Assembly (NCBI RefSeq): GCF_000236905.1
Contig: NC_016529.1
Location: 62,001-126,000 of the forward strand
From: Tetrapisispora phaffii CBS 4417
Lineage: Eukaryota > Ascomycota > Saccharomycetes > Saccharomycetales > Saccharomycetaceae
Reading direction: 5' to 3'
Length of the DNA stretch: 64,000 nucleotides
The translations under genes were made by a program, and so were the position numbers. Shown piece after piece: positions 30,901 to 41,100 of the stretch; the stretch's first letter is position 1; each line of letters starts with the position of its first letter. The notes beneath the pieces are model-generated. The model was not told where the DNA came from. It ran no database searches and saw only the letters and a program-made list of their open reading frames with translations.

Positions 30901-32494
30901 GTTTTTGATCTGCAATATACTGTTGCGATTGAATATGGTCTACCTTTGGATGCATTATTGACGAAATTCCCATCAAATTGTTGTTAACAGCCGTTGTGTT
31001 GTTATTTTTGTTAGAAGGAGGTAAAAAATTACCTAATGGAGGTAAACTTTGAATAGTCACGACGTTTCCAGCAGCATTAGCAGCTGCAGCTGCAGCTGTT
31101 GGGACATTATTTTGATAATAAGTATTATTCTCGTAGATATGTTGTGGAATTGCGACATTGTTCTGATGAAGCTGTTGATACTGCATTGCGTTAGCTTGTA
31201 TATTTTGGTTTGTTTCTGCACCAGCGGAATTATTATTATCCGGTAAAAACTTTTTGAAATCATCTAATAAATCAGGAGCATTTTGGAATAATATGGTTAC
31301 TTGTGAGTAAACTTCATGAATTGGTTTTTGTTCCTTTTGATAAGTTTGCAATATCTCTAAAAATGTTTTATAGATATCAGGTTCATCGACGAATCTATTT
31401 TTGATTTTATTTACATAACTTACAGCTTGGCTAAACTCAACATCTGCAGGTTTCTCAGTGATCTTCATGGTATCTTGAGTCATATTATGCATATTGGGTT
31501 GTATAGGAGCATTTGCAGAAGACTGGATAACTGACTCTGATTTTGTTACTTCTGTGTGACTAGGAGTTCCAAGATTAGGCAGTAATGAAGGTTGGGCTGC
31601 AGTAGCTACATTTTCAATAGCATTGGTTTCCTTATTTCTTGTGATATTTGGAATAGCGGTAGTGTTTGCAGCTACAGGTGTGGTAGTGCCAGTTGTTGTT
31701 GCCGCTGTTGGCGGTGATGTCGAAGTGGTTGGACCTGGCACGTTAGTATTAGTTGCAGCACTTGGAATTGGTTTAGCATAAGGTATAGTTTCAGAACCTA
31801 TTGGAGTTGTGACTTTGATTGGATCATTTGGATTATTTGTACATTCAATTGTATATCCTTGTGGTAAGAAAGTATTAAAACCTTGTATTAGAGATGGATA
31901 ACCTCTAAATAAAGTCGATACACGTTCGATTACACCCGGAGTGTCAATTGATTGTGATTTAAAGTCCTTCATTATATCTAAGAAATGATTGTAAATGTCT
32001 GGTCTCGAACTGAATTGTAATTTTACTTGTTCCAAATACGTCAAAGCATCCTTGACATTTAACGGCCTATAGAATTGCTCATCCGATTCCTTTGAATCAT
32101 TAGCAGAAGCAGTAGTGCCGGCAGTGGCAGAATACGTTGTATTAACATTTGGAATAGATGTTTCTGCGGAAATGGCAGGCGTAGTTTCAGTTTTCACAGG
32201 TAAAGGGTTATCGAAACTTGCTACTGACAAACTATTCGAATTGACGTTTGCATTACTGTTTGGGAAATGATGTAAAGGCGTTTGTGTAGTGGTGTTAGAA
32301 CTTGTGCTTGCATTGGCGTTTGAATTTACAGATCCATTACTACTGTTATTATTTAACTTCGAAAAAGAAGGCAGAACAACGGGTTTATTGGCCTCATTGC
32401 CATCGACGTCCATGGCGTTAGTAGCAGGACCAGGGGTGGCACTGCCATTGGCAGAACCATTCGAGTTTTGTGATTGATTCCAAACCTGTGACAT
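27956..32494 (-). CDS. SIN3: Transcriptional corepressor scaffold Sin3
   Basis: Scaffold of the Rpd3L and Rpd3S histone deacetylase complexes, recruited by repressors such as Ume6. Three paired amphipathic helix domains are visible at about 140-215, 350-420 and 650-715 (EQVKLQFSSRPDIYNHFLDI; KIKNRFVDEPDIYKTFLEIL; KKFINNKQIYMEFLKILNLY). The HDAC-interaction domain follows from about 745 (CEAYGPSYKKLP). The linkers are Asn/Thr/Gln-rich, with a run of 13 Gln and a Gln-Met repeat between PAH2 and PAH3. 1512 residues against 1536 in S. cerevisiae. It corresponds to YOL004W and shares a 1.3-kb divergent promoter region with RPB11. Confidence 0.97.
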   Translation of the reverse strand: MSQVWNQSQNSNGSANGSATPGPATNAMDVDGNEANKPVVLPSFSKLNNNSSNGSVNSNANASTSSNTTTQTPLHHFPNSNANVNSNSLSVASFDNPLPVKTETTPAISAETSIPNVNTTYSATAGTTASANDSKESDEQFYRPLNVKDALTYLEQVKLQFSSRPDIYNHFLDIMKDFKSQSIDTPGVIERVSTLFRGYPSLIQGFNTFLPQGYTIECTNNPNDPIKVTTPIGSETIPYAKPIPSAATNTNVPGPTTSTSPPTAATTTGTTTPVAANTTAIPNITRNKETNAIENVATAAQPSLLPNLGTPSHTEVTKSESVIQSSANAPIQPNMHNMTQDTMKITEKPADVEFSQAVSYVNKIKNRFVDEPDIYKTFLEILQTYQKEQKPIHEVYSQVTILFQNAPDLLDDFKKFLPDNNNSAGAETNQNIQANAMQYQQLHQNNVAIPQHIYENNTYYQNNVPTAAAAAANAAGNVVTIQSLPPLGNFLPPSNKNNNTTAVNNNLMGISSIMHPKVDHIQSQQYIADQKQAYTPAQQQSTTQLTNEAMQISELRGSPMMDGQTARNLANVNYSPAELNQLQAQQHISIQQQQQQQQQQQQQLQMQMQMQMDGGYPQDISVRPEIDLDPSIVPVIPEPVEPIEDSLSLVEETNFFDKAKKFINNKQIYMEFLKILNLYSQNILNVNELVEKVQYYLGSNKELFDWFKGFVGYQDKPKHIENIVHEKHKLDLDLCEAYGPSYKKLPKTDTFMPCSGRDEMCWEVLNDDWVGHPVWASEDSGFIAHRKNQYEETLFKIEEERHEYDFYIESNLRTIQTLETIASKIANMTEEERANFKLPIGLGHTSVTIYQKVIRKVYGKERGFELIDALHEYPAVAVPIILKRLKQKDEEWRRAQREWNKVWRELQQKVYYKSLDHLGLTFKQADKKLLTTKQLISEISSIKVDQTNKKLHWLTPKPKSQLDYKVADRQILYDILKLTDVFINHTSNYSNPDKERLRDFLQSFISLFFFIPLADIKAAIKIRSPLDDTKTDSEESSGDSDKFPKKRSIEDDDISFHDILDKVKYQKVKQGLDKNETFSNDISSATSVDDDELIRQEAQKPWLLGSIVDDANSLGIIQNRSKYNIFGNTNIYVFIRHLITLYERLNEAKQMNAEVTEEIKNRSIVPFAKDLNLVSTQLKNMGLDFEGTDSYKQLLDLSTRLIEGNLEHHWFEESLRQAFRNKAFKLYTIDKVTQSIVKHAHTIMSDTKTAEIMMLMEKDRSCATTSSKDQILYRLQARSHMSTTDNMFRIEFNKSSDNISIQYIGMDDLTLGEPKTAEEKWKYYITSYALSHPTEGVPQEEIQIPFLEKILETEEAYAEEEEVINDKYSPKGVSQSDLKIKISPENYALEIEPGSFDTFSRLSMNKYPIDVTSDDYKNKKKLSIDRVNAFLNGKFGWKQSLSEDEINNINLKYSHIKKYGSLKNYVVPVVAAIPNKPLENKEKTQEEETPDVANLESKVVESSSSTTNEVKA
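30659..30724 (-). repeat. CAG/CAA and hexanucleotide repeats inside SIN3
   Basis: Bases 30686-30724 are 13 CAA/CAG codons in a row (poly-Gln). Next to them, 30659-30682 is four copies of a 6-bp unit (CATTTG on the plus strand) encoding Gln-Met. Both are likely to vary in length between strains. Confidence 0.9.
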
Positions 32495-32593
32495 TTAAAC
32501 TGTAGTTTTTATACGGAGGTTTGGTTTTGTAAAAGATACGTAAATACTATTGTATTCGTAGAATAATTATAATCTTATTTCTTGCGTATGAAC

Positions 32594-32625
<32 letters not shown>

Positions 32626-33836
32626 TTAATAGAATAATTGAAAAGGCAATAATAAATAAATGTTAGTTGTAGAGAATATTATAACAATTATGTAGCATTT
32701 CAGTTTTAACAATTCAGCATACTATGTTGCTATTACTATTTTTTTCCTCTACTTCTGTTTTTATTTTTTATGTTTTTTTTCTTTTAACTCTTAATAGTTA
32801 GCGGTAGCTTAAAGGTTGCTCGCTCTTTTAAAAAAAAATAGCGAAAATTGAAGGAACCCAAAAAAAGCGAAAGACATCTTAAATTTCTTTGATCTTTCGT
32901 GCAGAACGACAAACCCGCATATTTTCTCGGAAATTTTAAGGCGGTGTTTTTGTTTCCTAAAGCGGTAATTCTTTCTGAAAGAGGCAAAAATACATGTGTG
33001 TCCCAGCGAACGAATCTTGCCGTAGCTCGTGACTTGGCTGCCGCCAGTACTGCGGTCTGGGTAACAAAACTGCGGCAGTCTTTTGGCGGTGTGGAAGAGA
33101 TGGGGGGAAAAGGGAATTTCCGTCGCATTTGCTTTTTGTGACACTCGCGCATTTGTGTCGTTTTTATGTGTTTTGTAATCGTTCAGGGAAAAGTATAATT
33201 GGAGTTAAGTGTGAGTTACATTGGCGGTATATACTCTTTTTTGTATTAGTTTTGTGATTTGTCATTATGTTGTTTTTATTAATTAATGTTTTGTTGTTTT
33301 CTTGACTGAATACATTGTGTATTGGTTGGGCAGTTGCAAACTTCCGTTTGGGAAGCAAAATGTAATTATTGTAAAGTTCAAAAAAAGCAAGGATTAGAGC
33401 GGCGTACGTTTAGAGACAGTTACATCTCAAAAGTCTTGTTAAGCGATACAATGTTTACGAGTGTAGGCTTTTTTATTGGTGTGTGTGAGGGGAAAGAGCA
33501 CTAGCCGTGTACTTTTCACTCTGCATGCTTGTAATGTGTGTATGCGCACGTGACACAATATCATGGTGCACGAACTCGAAATATTTTCAATATCAATTTT
33601 TAGTAATAAGCTAAGAAGAACAATAATATACACTACACACATACATGCAATAAGTAAGCATTTAAGAAAGCAGATTCTATTGAAAAGTTCAGGAAGTAAA
33701 AGTGAATTTGTAATTACATTGTATTGGGAGTCCATCTGAAGTTACCAGAAATACTCTCCGCATTCGCATTTATAGGCTCAGAGAACTATTTCAAGGCAGG
33801 CACTACTACTTTCTCAATCTTTTATTTTGCACAGAG
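32495..33836. other. SIN3-RPB11 divergent promoter region
   Basis: About 1.3 kb. An (AT)n run fills 32594-32620. A GC-richer patch near 33000-33090 holds several GCGG/CCGCC words, some resembling the Ume6 core (CCGCC), but none is a full consensus. ORFs of 80-122 codons overlap here in several frames and look like a stop-poor stretch, not genes. Confidence 0.5.
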
Positions 33837-34199
33837 ATGAATGCTCCAGACAGATTTGAATTGTTTCTTCTTGATGAAGGTCAGTCAAAATTGCAAATTG
33901 AACAAGATACAAAGGCTGCTAATGCTGTTGTGATCACCTTTGAAAAAGAAGATCATACTCTAGGTAATTTGATTAGAAATGAATTATTAAACGATGAGAA
34001 AGTCTTGTTTGCAGCTTATAAGGTCGAACATCCATTGTTTGCTAGATTCAAATTAAGGATACAAACCGAAGAAAACTATGACCCAAAGGATGCTTTAAAG
34101 ATGGCTTGTAATAATATTATTAACAAATTAGGTATATTGAAAACAAACTTCGACACTGAATGGAACTTACAAACTTTAGCATCTGATGATAATTTTTAA
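33837..34199 (+). CDS. RPB11: RNA polymerase II subunit Rpb11
   Basis: Small Pol II core subunit that pairs with Rpb3, the equivalent of the bacterial alpha dimer. The whole protein is the alpha-like dimerisation fold: [20 protein letters not shown], the signature [19 protein letters not shown] (motif HTLGN), then [20 protein letters not shown]. 120 residues, exactly the S. cerevisiae length. It corresponds to YOL005C. The ATG at 33837 is unambiguous. Confidence 0.98.
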   Translation: MNAPDRFELFLLDEGQSKLQIEQDTKAANAVVITFEKEDHTLGNLIRNELLNDEKVLFAAYKVEHPLFARFKLRIQTEENYDPKDALKMACNNIINKLGILKTNFDTEWNLQTLASDDNF

Positions 34200-34444
34200 T
34201 ACAAATAAATACGTAAATAAATTAAATTTAATTGTATATAATAATGCTCATGATTTATCATCAATAAACAAAACTATGCACACATACAAACTTCTATTTT
34301 TATTTTTATTTTTATTAAGGTGATGATTTAGTACCTAATATATATCAATAAATATATATTATATGAATTTATATGAATGGCTTGAATTAATAATTAAAAA
34401 TGACGGATTTATGAGAGAGAGAAAAATAATGTTTGAACCGGAAT

Positions 34445-36568
34445 TCATCTTAATTGACCTTGTTCTACTGTTACAATTGTTGATTTTTGTTTTAGACCTT
34501 CTTTAATTAATGTTATTTTATCTAGGAATTTACATTCTGGATAATCTGGTATTTCTCCACTTTTCAAAATTTCAACTAATGGATATGTTATACTTTCATG
34601 AGATGGAGATATATATGTAACAAGTTTACCACCATCAGAAATAGCAAATTTATGATGATCTTTGAAATTAAATTGGAATGTACCATCACTTAATTCAAAC
34701 ATAACAAATTGCTTATATCTTGTATATCTTCTTAAAAAGACATCATCTTTATGATATTCTTCTCTAACAAATGTAGAAACTCTACTTAGATTTGCTCTCA
34801 TATATTTAGAGAAAAAATCGATTACTTCTAAATGTCTCGTTAGCTCCCTTGGTTTATCTCCAAGTAAATAATGACTTGCTACCCAACCTTCTTTATCATC
34901 GTAACTAATGTACCAAAATTCTTCGGCGTCCGCTAATCTTAGTACTGTTGTACCATTATTAAATAGAACACCAATATCTTCTGTTGACAATTGATATGAA
35001 AAACCATGTTTATTGGAATAATCAACCCACTTTGTCACAACAATTGGGTGCTTCACTTTTGGTAATCTTGATGGCGGTAAACCACCCATTTTCTTTTGAG
35101 CTTCAGCTTCTAGTATACCATTTAATGTTAAATGGCACTCACTTGCTAAGATCCTTAATGAAATTTCTGATTTAATGATATTTGTTGATGTGGCAACGAG
35201 ATCTTTTTTAGCGACTGCTTGATGAGCTCTACGAATTCTTGCCTCACGTGCTAGATCATTTAATTTTCTTTGTGTCTCTATATCAACAATTTCTTTATAT
35301 TTATATTTCGTACCACCTGGTGATAAAGAATCTGGCAAGACATTTTTTCTTAGTTGTTGTAATTCATTGTTTTTAATTATTGAAATAGGTTGCTTGTCAC
35401 TACTTGGATTCACAGCAGCAGCGTCAGATAATAATCCTGAACTTTCTAAACACTTTTTAAAATTAACAATAGATTGTTCCATCGTTAATTGATTATCGTA
35501 ATTTGGAATATTAGTCATTACGTCTGATTCAATTTGCGGTGGAAATAAACCCCTAAACCAAACGTAATCTATGATCTCATCGACTGAAGGCCTTTCTAAT
35601 GGATCTAATGATAACAGATCTTGAATTAGAATTTTTGCTTCAGGAGAAATATATTTGTCCTTTGGAAATGTGAAATCACAACATTTTATTCTTTCATAAA
35701 TTGTGTTGACATCCTTTGATTGAAATGGTGGTTTACCTATCAACAAAGCATATAACATTACACCTATCGACCAAATATCGACTTCATAGGAATGACCTGT
35801 ATGTTTACCCATTAAAACTTCTGGAGCAATGTAGTTTGGTGTACCACACACAGTATATTTTCTTTCTCTATCATTAGCTAACACAGCGGCTAAACCGAAG
35901 TCACCAATTTTTAAATTATAATCCTTATCAAAAAAAATATTACCTAATTTCAAATCTCTATGAATAACTCTCCTGGAATGCATATATTTAATGGCACCAC
36001 AAATTTGTGTTGTGAAAAATCTTACTTCAGGTTCAGTCAAGCTTTTTCTTTTCTTCAATAGATCCATCAAGGAACCATTCGGGCAAATTTCTAAAAGTAT
36101 GTATACATTTGTATCATCTTCGAAACAATCTATGAATTGTACTATATTTACATTTTTCATACTTTTATGAATTTGAATTTCAGATAATAATTTTCTTCTT
36201 GTCTTTTCTGACTTTATGGATAATTTTGCAACAGTCTTAGCGGCAAATATCTTACCACTATCATCATTAAATTGGAAACAACGAGCGAAACCACCTTCTC
36301 CTAAGAAATGACCTCTATGGTAATCTCTTCCTCTTGTTTTAATCAAAGAAGGTGGAGTTTTACATAGTGATGATAATTTTTCTTTCTTTTTCTTATGCTG
36401 TGGTTGATTTGCTTGGATATTATTATTTCTGTCAGTGCCTGACCTCTTTACAGAAGTTCTATATTTTTCATTTTCTTTATCGAATGCATTAAATTTAATT
36501 GGAGTATGTAGATTTGAACGAGCATTTAATTGCTGATCATTAATTGACTGTAATGGAGCTAAAGACAT
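34445..36568 (-). CDS. CDC5: Polo-like kinase Cdc5
   Basis: Polo kinase, required for mitotic exit, cohesin removal, adaptation to DNA damage and meiotic steps. An unstructured N-terminus (1-82) precedes a full kinase domain: FLGEGGFARCF (88-98), Lys111 in FAAKTVAK, HRDLKLGN (203-210, catalytic Asp205), DFG (223-225), and CGTPNYIAPE (241-250). Two polo boxes occupy about the last 200 residues; PB1 begins at WVDYSNKHGFSYQLS. 707 residues against 705. It corresponds to YMR001C, the gene next to CEN13. The ATG at 36568 is clear. Confidence 0.98.
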   Translation of the reverse strand: MSLAPLQSINDQQLNARSNLHTPIKFNAFDKENEKYRTSVKRSGTDRNNNIQANQPQHKKKKEKLSSLCKTPPSLIKTRGRDYHRGHFLGEGGFARCFQFNDDSGKIFAAKTVAKLSIKSEKTRRKLLSEIQIHKSMKNVNIVQFIDCFEDDTNVYILLEICPNGSLMDLLKKRKSLTEPEVRFFTTQICGAIKYMHSRRVIHRDLKLGNIFFDKDYNLKIGDFGLAAVLANDRERKYTVCGTPNYIAPEVLMGKHTGHSYEVDIWSIGVMLYALLIGKPPFQSKDVNTIYERIKCCDFTFPKDKYISPEAKILIQDLLSLDPLERPSVDEIIDYVWFRGLFPPQIESDVMTNIPNYDNQLTMEQSIVNFKKCLESSGLLSDAAAVNPSSDKQPISIIKNNELQQLRKNVLPDSLSPGGTKYKYKEIVDIETQRKLNDLAREARIRRAHQAVAKKDLVATSTNIIKSEISLRILASECHLTLNGILEAEAQKKMGGLPPSRLPKVKHPIVVTKWVDYSNKHGFSYQLSTEDIGVLFNNGTTVLRLADAEEFWYISYDDKEGWVASHYLLGDKPRELTRHLEVIDFFSKYMRANLSRVSTFVREEYHKDDVFLRRYTRYKQFVMFELSDGTFQFNFKDHHKFAISDGGKLVTYISPSHESITYPLVEILKSGEIPDYPECKFLDKITLIKEGLKQKSTIVTVEQGQLR

Positions 36569-36791
36569 GATTGTGTATCAGCAAAGTCAAAGAGCAATAA
36601 ACTAGTTCAAACCGCCTTTTGATCAGTTTTTTTTTCTAGGCTCAAAAGCTACTGTGCTTTATATATACTCTCTTAGCAAAAGTAACCGATGAAGTTCTTG
36701 GTAGATATAGAGTTGTGTATAGAAATTTGAATAATGGAAGTAAATAAATCGCAAAGAAAGAATATGTATAATAGTTGTCTATAAGTAAATA

Positions 36792-36801
36792 TGTTTACAA
36801 G

Positions 36802-36845
<44 letters not shown>

Positions 36846-37120
36846 CAAAACAAAGTAATAACAAAGTTAGAACAAGAATTATGAAAAGACCAATAATGCA
36901 TCTCAATTACCAGAAAGAGCTATAATATAAACATTCACAAAATACATGAAGCCAAAAAAAAGACAGAACCTCAGGTTCAAAGCTTCAAAGAATTAACTGG
37001 TGAAGCTATTATCTGTTGTATGTGTATTATGTTTTGTGTTTATTGTGAAAAATTGACATTGAAACATTTTTTGTCTTTTCAGCTTTTCATGTCAATTTGT
37101 TGTACTCTTTCCTAATTAGG
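36792..37120. promoter_or_regulatory. Mcm1- and Fkh-type sites upstream of CDC5
   Basis: CCTAATTAGG at 37111-37120 is a perfect CC(A/T)6GG Mcm1-type box. TGTTTAC at 36792-36798 is a forkhead core (GTAAACA on the minus strand). CDC5 belongs to the Mcm1-Fkh2 (CLB2) cluster in S. cerevisiae. The two sites here are about 310 bp apart, not adjacent as in the classical composite site, so joint action is uncertain. Confidence 0.4.
36804..36842. repeat. (TA)n microsatellite
   Basis: 39 bp of alternating TA in the CDC5-TOP1 gap, about 240 bp upstream of CDC5. Confidence 0.95.
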
Positions 37121-37135
37121 AAGTATCTTGAATTT

Positions 37136-37235
37136 ATCACGTGCCCATCAATTAAGATCCCTAAAACAGGCCCTAAAACACAAACCCCAAACCAACTCAA
37201 ACCCTAAAAAAGAAAGCACGTGATTAACACGTGAT
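37136..37235. promoter_or_regulatory. Cluster of three Cbf1-type E-boxes and three Tbf1-like sites
   Basis: Within 100 bp there are three Cbf1-type boxes (ATCACGTG 37136-37143; CACGTGAT 37217-37224 and 37228-37235) and three CCCTAAAA units (37159, 37171, 37202) resembling the Tbf1 site. The cluster lies about 570 bp from CDC5 and 820 bp from TOP1, far from both starts for yeast promoters. A TATA-like run (37310-37320) follows on its right. Confidence 0.6.
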
Positions 37236-37320
37236 TAACAAAAAACATCCCTCGACTTCAATCCCATTGTTTTTGGGTGTGTGTGTCTCTCTTCCTCCGT
37301 ATAGGAATTTATATATATAA

Positions 37321-37520
37321 AGAGGGACTTACGATCAAATAAAACTATGTTAGTATGAACTATCTTGTCCTGATACAGGAGCACATATGTAAACCTTTGT
37401 TGTAAGGTTAGAAAATGAACAACTGACAACCATATGATCTAATGATTGAATTCATTCTACTGTACTGTTGAGTTAAGGTACACATTATAATGAACAAGTG
37501 CAGGTTACACAACACGTTCG
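37321..37520 (+). ncRNA. Possible small RNA gene downstream of the Tbf1/Cbf1 cluster (speculative)
   Basis: Suggested by promoter context, not by a recognised family. The Tbf1/Cbf1-type cluster and a TATA-like run lie just upstream, the pattern of many yeast snoRNA promoters. Inside, AACCTT and AAGGTT pair as a hairpin (37394-37411), followed directly by AGAAAA, which could be an H box (ANANNA) of an H/ACA snoRNA; TCCT/AGGA at about 37368-37380 can also pair. No box C/D pair is present. Strand and limits are guesses. Confidence 0.2.
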
Positions 37521-38058
37521 TAGAATTTCTTTTTGTTTTATGTTTTTACTTTTATGTATAAACATAGTTGCAAATTGAATTTGAATAATTTGATTATGCT
37601 AATGAGTTTATTGAGAGCTTCTGTTATATGTGTGGTATAGATATGTGTTCCATATCTTAAGGCCCCTGTCTTCTACTAGATCTACTACTATTTATGTTTG
37701 CCGCTGTCAATATATCATTATTAACGGTATGGGGTTACAAATATTTAATTTTTTTTTTCTTTTTTTTCAAGATGTTGATTATTCACATTTCCCAATGGAC
37801 ACACGAAAAGAAAAGATATCTAAGGAAAGGATATAGTTTTTTTTATTAAATGAAAAAAAAGATTTATCGATGGTGTTAACTAATTCAAGTTAAAGGTCAG
37901 TTAAAAGTGTAATTATTTTAGTTTTGTTCTGATTTTTTTTTCACGAAATTAAGAATTCGAGATTTCATGGTTACACAATTTGAGAAATAGATACGTATAT
38001 ATTCTGTGTCAATTACTCCGATTACATTTACTGGCCCATTCATAACATTCTTTCGATA

Positions 38059-40422
38059 ATGGGTAAAAGAAAAATTGTCCTGTCTGAATCTGATTCTGAA
38101 ACTGATTTATTCAGAAAAGATACTAGGGATTATGATCTAGATACACCTTTATCTAAATCTGGAGATTTGGATATCCCGCTTTCTAAAACAGTTACTTTGA
38201 GCCATAAAAAGTTAAAGACTGTCAAAAACGAAGACGAAGTAGATGAGGAGACTAGTTTATCTGGATTCACGAGTAATACTTCAGTTTCATCATCTCCAGT
38301 TAAGAGAATCAAAAAGGAAAGTAAGAGTAAGAGTAAAACCAAGACTGGAACTGAACCTAAGTTTAACACTAAAGCTAAAACATCTTTAAAAAAGGAAGTT
38401 ACTGAAAGTAAACTCATTAAAGAAGAAACTCCTGGTGAACAAAATGCAGAAGGTGAAGTAGAAGAGGATGAAGAAGAAGAAGAAGAAGAAGAATATAAAT
38501 GGTGGGAAGATAATGAGAATGATGGTTCAGTACAATGGACAACATTTAGGCACAATGGTGTTTTATTCCCACCGGTATATGTACCATTGCCATCTCATAT
38601 CAAATTATATTATGATGGAAATCCAGTAGACTTACCACCAGCAGCAGAAGAAGTAGCAGGGTTCTATGCTGGTGTGATAGGTACCGATCATGAACAGAAC
38701 CCAATCTTCCGTAAGAATTTCTTTACTGATTTCAAAAAAGTTTTACAAGAGAACGGTGGTACATTAAATGGTGTCTCAATTGAAAATTTTTCAAAATGTG
38801 ATTTTTCAAGGATAGTTGATTATTTGCAACAACAGAAAGAAATTAAAAAACAGTTAAGTGCTCAAGAAAAGAAGCAATTGAGAATAGAGAAAGAAGAATT
38901 CGAAGAACCATACAAATTTTGTGAAGTCAACGGACGTCGTGAACAAGTTGGTAATTTTAGAGTAGAACCTCCTGATTTATTTAGAGGTCGTGGTGCTCAC
39001 CCCAAAACAGGTAAATTGAAGAGGAGAATATATCCTGAGGATATTGTATTGAATTTAGATAAAGATGCCCCAATTCCACCGGTTCCAGAGGGACATCATT
39101 GGGGAGAAATTAAGCATGACAACACAGTTCAATGGCTTGCCATGTGGAGAGAAAACATTTCAAATTCTTTTAAATACGTTAGACTTGCTGCAAACTCATC
39201 ATTTAAGGGACAAAGTGATTTAAAAAAATTTGAAAAGGCACGAGAACTGAAAAAGCATATCAATACTATTAGAAGAGATTATAAAAAAAATATGAAGAAT
39301 AAATTAATGGTTGAAAGACAAAAAGCTGTTGCAATTTACTTAATCGATGTTTTTGCCTTGAGAGCAGGTGGTGAAAAATCTGATGATGAAGCTGATACTG
39401 TTGGTTGTTGCTCTTTAAGATACGAGCATGTAACTTTAAAGCCACCTCAAACTGTTATTTTCGATTTTTTAGGTAAGGATTCCATTAGATTCTATCAAGA
39501 AGTTGAGGTAGAAAAGCAAGTCTTCAAAAATCTAGCAATTTTTAAAAGACTACCTAAAAAGCCTGGTGATCAATTATTTGACAGATTAGATCCATCCATT
39601 TTAAATAAATTTTTACAAAACTACATGCCTGGTTTAACTGCGAAGGTATTTCGTACATACAACGCTTCAAAGACAATGCAAGACCAATTAGATTTAATAC
39701 CCAATAAAGGTTCAGTTGCTGAGAAGTTATTAAAATATAATGCTGCGAACAGAACGGTTGCAATTCTATGTAACCATCAACGTACAATCAGCAAAACACA
39801 TAAACAAACTATAGAGAAGGCAAGTGATAGAATCAGAGAATTAGAATGGCAAGCGTGGAGATTAAAAAAAGCAATGGTTCAAATAGATGCAGATGCCGTA
39901 AATAAGAGTAAAAATAAAAAATTCTTAACAAAAGTAATCAAGACATTCACTAAAACGGAGCAGAAGAAAATTCATAAGCTCATTATTGATAGAGAAAATG
40001 ACCGAGTACAAAAAAGGTACATAAGAGAGAACGATGCAAAGAAATTCGAAAACGAGGAAGAACTAGGTGAATCTGTTCTAAAAGAATGGTTACAAAAAGT
40101 TGAAGAGAAAAAAATTGAATACAACAAAGAAGTTGAAAGCGATGAGATCGAAATCACAACGAAGATCAATACGGTAGAAAAAATCGAGAAACAATTAGAA
40201 AAATTAAAATTAAGAATCGAAACATCTTCCATTCAATTAAAGGACAGAGAAGAAAACTCACAAGTCTCACTGGGAACTTCAAAGATCAACTATATTGATC
40301 CTAGATTGTCAGTCGTCTTCTGCAAGAAATACGATATTCCAATCGAAAAAATCTTCACGAAAACTTTAAGAGAGAAATTCAAATGGGCAATTGAGTCCGT
40401 AGATGAAAACTGGAGATTCTAA
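38059..40422 (+). CDS. TOP1: DNA topoisomerase I (type IB)
   Basis: Nuclear type IB topoisomerase that relaxes supercoils through a 3'-phosphotyrosine link. The order is: charged, Ser/Lys-rich N-terminus with an acidic run near 140; core domain from about 150 ([20 protein letters not shown]); catalytic segment [20 protein letters not shown]; linker coiled coil; and C-terminal active site [12 protein letters not shown] with catalytic Tyr745. 787 residues against 769 in S. cerevisiae, and the last 47 residues are almost unchanged. It corresponds to YOL006C. The ATG at 38059 is clear. Confidence 0.98.
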   Translation: MGKRKIVLSESDSETDLFRKDTRDYDLDTPLSKSGDLDIPLSKTVTLSHKKLKTVKNEDEVDEETSLSGFTSNTSVSSSPVKRIKKESKSKSKTKTGTEPKFNTKAKTSLKKEVTESKLIKEETPGEQNAEGEVEEDEEEEEEEEYKWWEDNENDGSVQWTTFRHNGVLFPPVYVPLPSHIKLYYDGNPVDLPPAAEEVAGFYAGVIGTDHEQNPIFRKNFFTDFKKVLQENGGTLNGVSIENFSKCDFSRIVDYLQQQKEIKKQLSAQEKKQLRIEKEEFEEPYKFCEVNGRREQVGNFRVEPPDLFRGRGAHPKTGKLKRRIYPEDIVLNLDKDAPIPPVPEGHHWGEIKHDNTVQWLAMWRENISNSFKYVRLAANSSFKGQSDLKKFEKARELKKHINTIRRDYKKNMKNKLMVERQKAVAIYLIDVFALRAGGEKSDDEADTVGCCSLRYEHVTLKPPQTVIFDFLGKDSIRFYQEVEVEKQVFKNLAIFKRLPKKPGDQLFDRLDPSILNKFLQNYMPGLTAKVFRTYNASKTMQDQLDLIPNKGSVAEKLLKYNAANRTVAILCNHQRTISKTHKQTIEKASDRIRELEWQAWRLKKAMVQIDADAVNKSKNKKFLTKVIKTFTKTEQKKIHKLIIDRENDRVQKRYIRENDAKKFENEEELGESVLKEWLQKVEEKKIEYNKEVESDEIEITTKINTVEKIEKQLEKLKLRIETSSIQLKDREENSQVSLGTSKINYIDPRLSVVFCKKYDIPIEKIFTKTLREKFKWAIESVDENWRF

Positions 40423-40440
40423 CTTCAGCAATCATTTCCA

Positions 40441-40480
40441 CCTCAAGACACCTCAAGACACTACAAGACACTGCAAGACG
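40441..40480 (+). repeat. 10-bp tandem repeat just after TOP1
   Basis: Four 10-bp units in register (CCTCAAGACA twice, CTACAAGACA, CTGCAAGACG), starting 18 bp after the TOP1 stop, so probably in its 3' UTR. The units differ at a few positions. Confidence 0.9.
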
Positions 40481-41100
40481 CTACAATATTGGAATCATAT
40501 AGCATGTCATAAGCAACATTTACCACATAATATTTAATGTATACAGTATAAAAAATATTAATTATATATCCTAAAACAGTTATCTAGCACGCTGTTGTAA
40601 CATTTAATCTAAATGACTGTCTTAACAATTAATCTCTTATTTAGTCTTCCTATCTCAAGCTTTTTTCACAATACTTAACCTTGTGAACACGAAAAAAGGC
40701 AGTGGGCTTTTCGTGTTTCATGTGTAAAACACGAAATCAAATAAAACTTACAGTAATAGTAACTGACGAAATAAAGTTACAATGAAAGTGAACCAAGAAT
40801 TGTAAAGAAGATGTTGAGGAACTATTGGCTAAGTGCTTCGTTAGTCTCAACCTTGTGGAGTGGCAGTGGCAGGATAATCGAGAATGGTAAGATGTTAAGA
40901 ACTGAACCAGTCTTTCTGCAATAGGAAATGAAATTCAAGATCACTTCTACCAGAGTCTGTTTCAAAGGGTTGGAAAAACCCAATAAAACTACATGTGTAA
41001 TTATATATAAAGCGTACATAAAAATACATTCTCAGCAATATGTAACTTTTTGAGTTACTAAACCGGCTTGAGAAGAAGAGACCTGAACACGACTTACAAC
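40481..41100. other. TOP1-CSI2 intergenic region
   Basis: About 620 bp after the 10-bp repeat, containing the CSI2 promoter. A 17-bp region near 40693-40735 has CACGAAAA/TTTTCGTG-type inverted words (a GTGAACACGAAAAAAG stretch and CTTTTCGTGTTTC), a possible hairpin or terminator. No gene is evident. Confidence 0.4.

Noticed and set aside
32784..33152. 122-codon minus-strand ORF between SIN3 and RPB11, with ORFs of 111 and 80 codons in other frames
   Set aside because: Several frames on both strands are open over the same stop-poor, GC-richer promoter patch, and none resembles a known protein.
37159..37209. CCCTAAAA units as an internal telomere repeat
   Set aside because: Only three spaced units, not a tandem array; Tbf1-type promoter sites explain them better.
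37136..37235. The CACGTG cluster near CDC5 as a CEN13-type centromere
   Set aside because: CDEI-like boxes are present but there is no CDEIII core or long AT-rich CDEII beside them; a promoter role is more likely.
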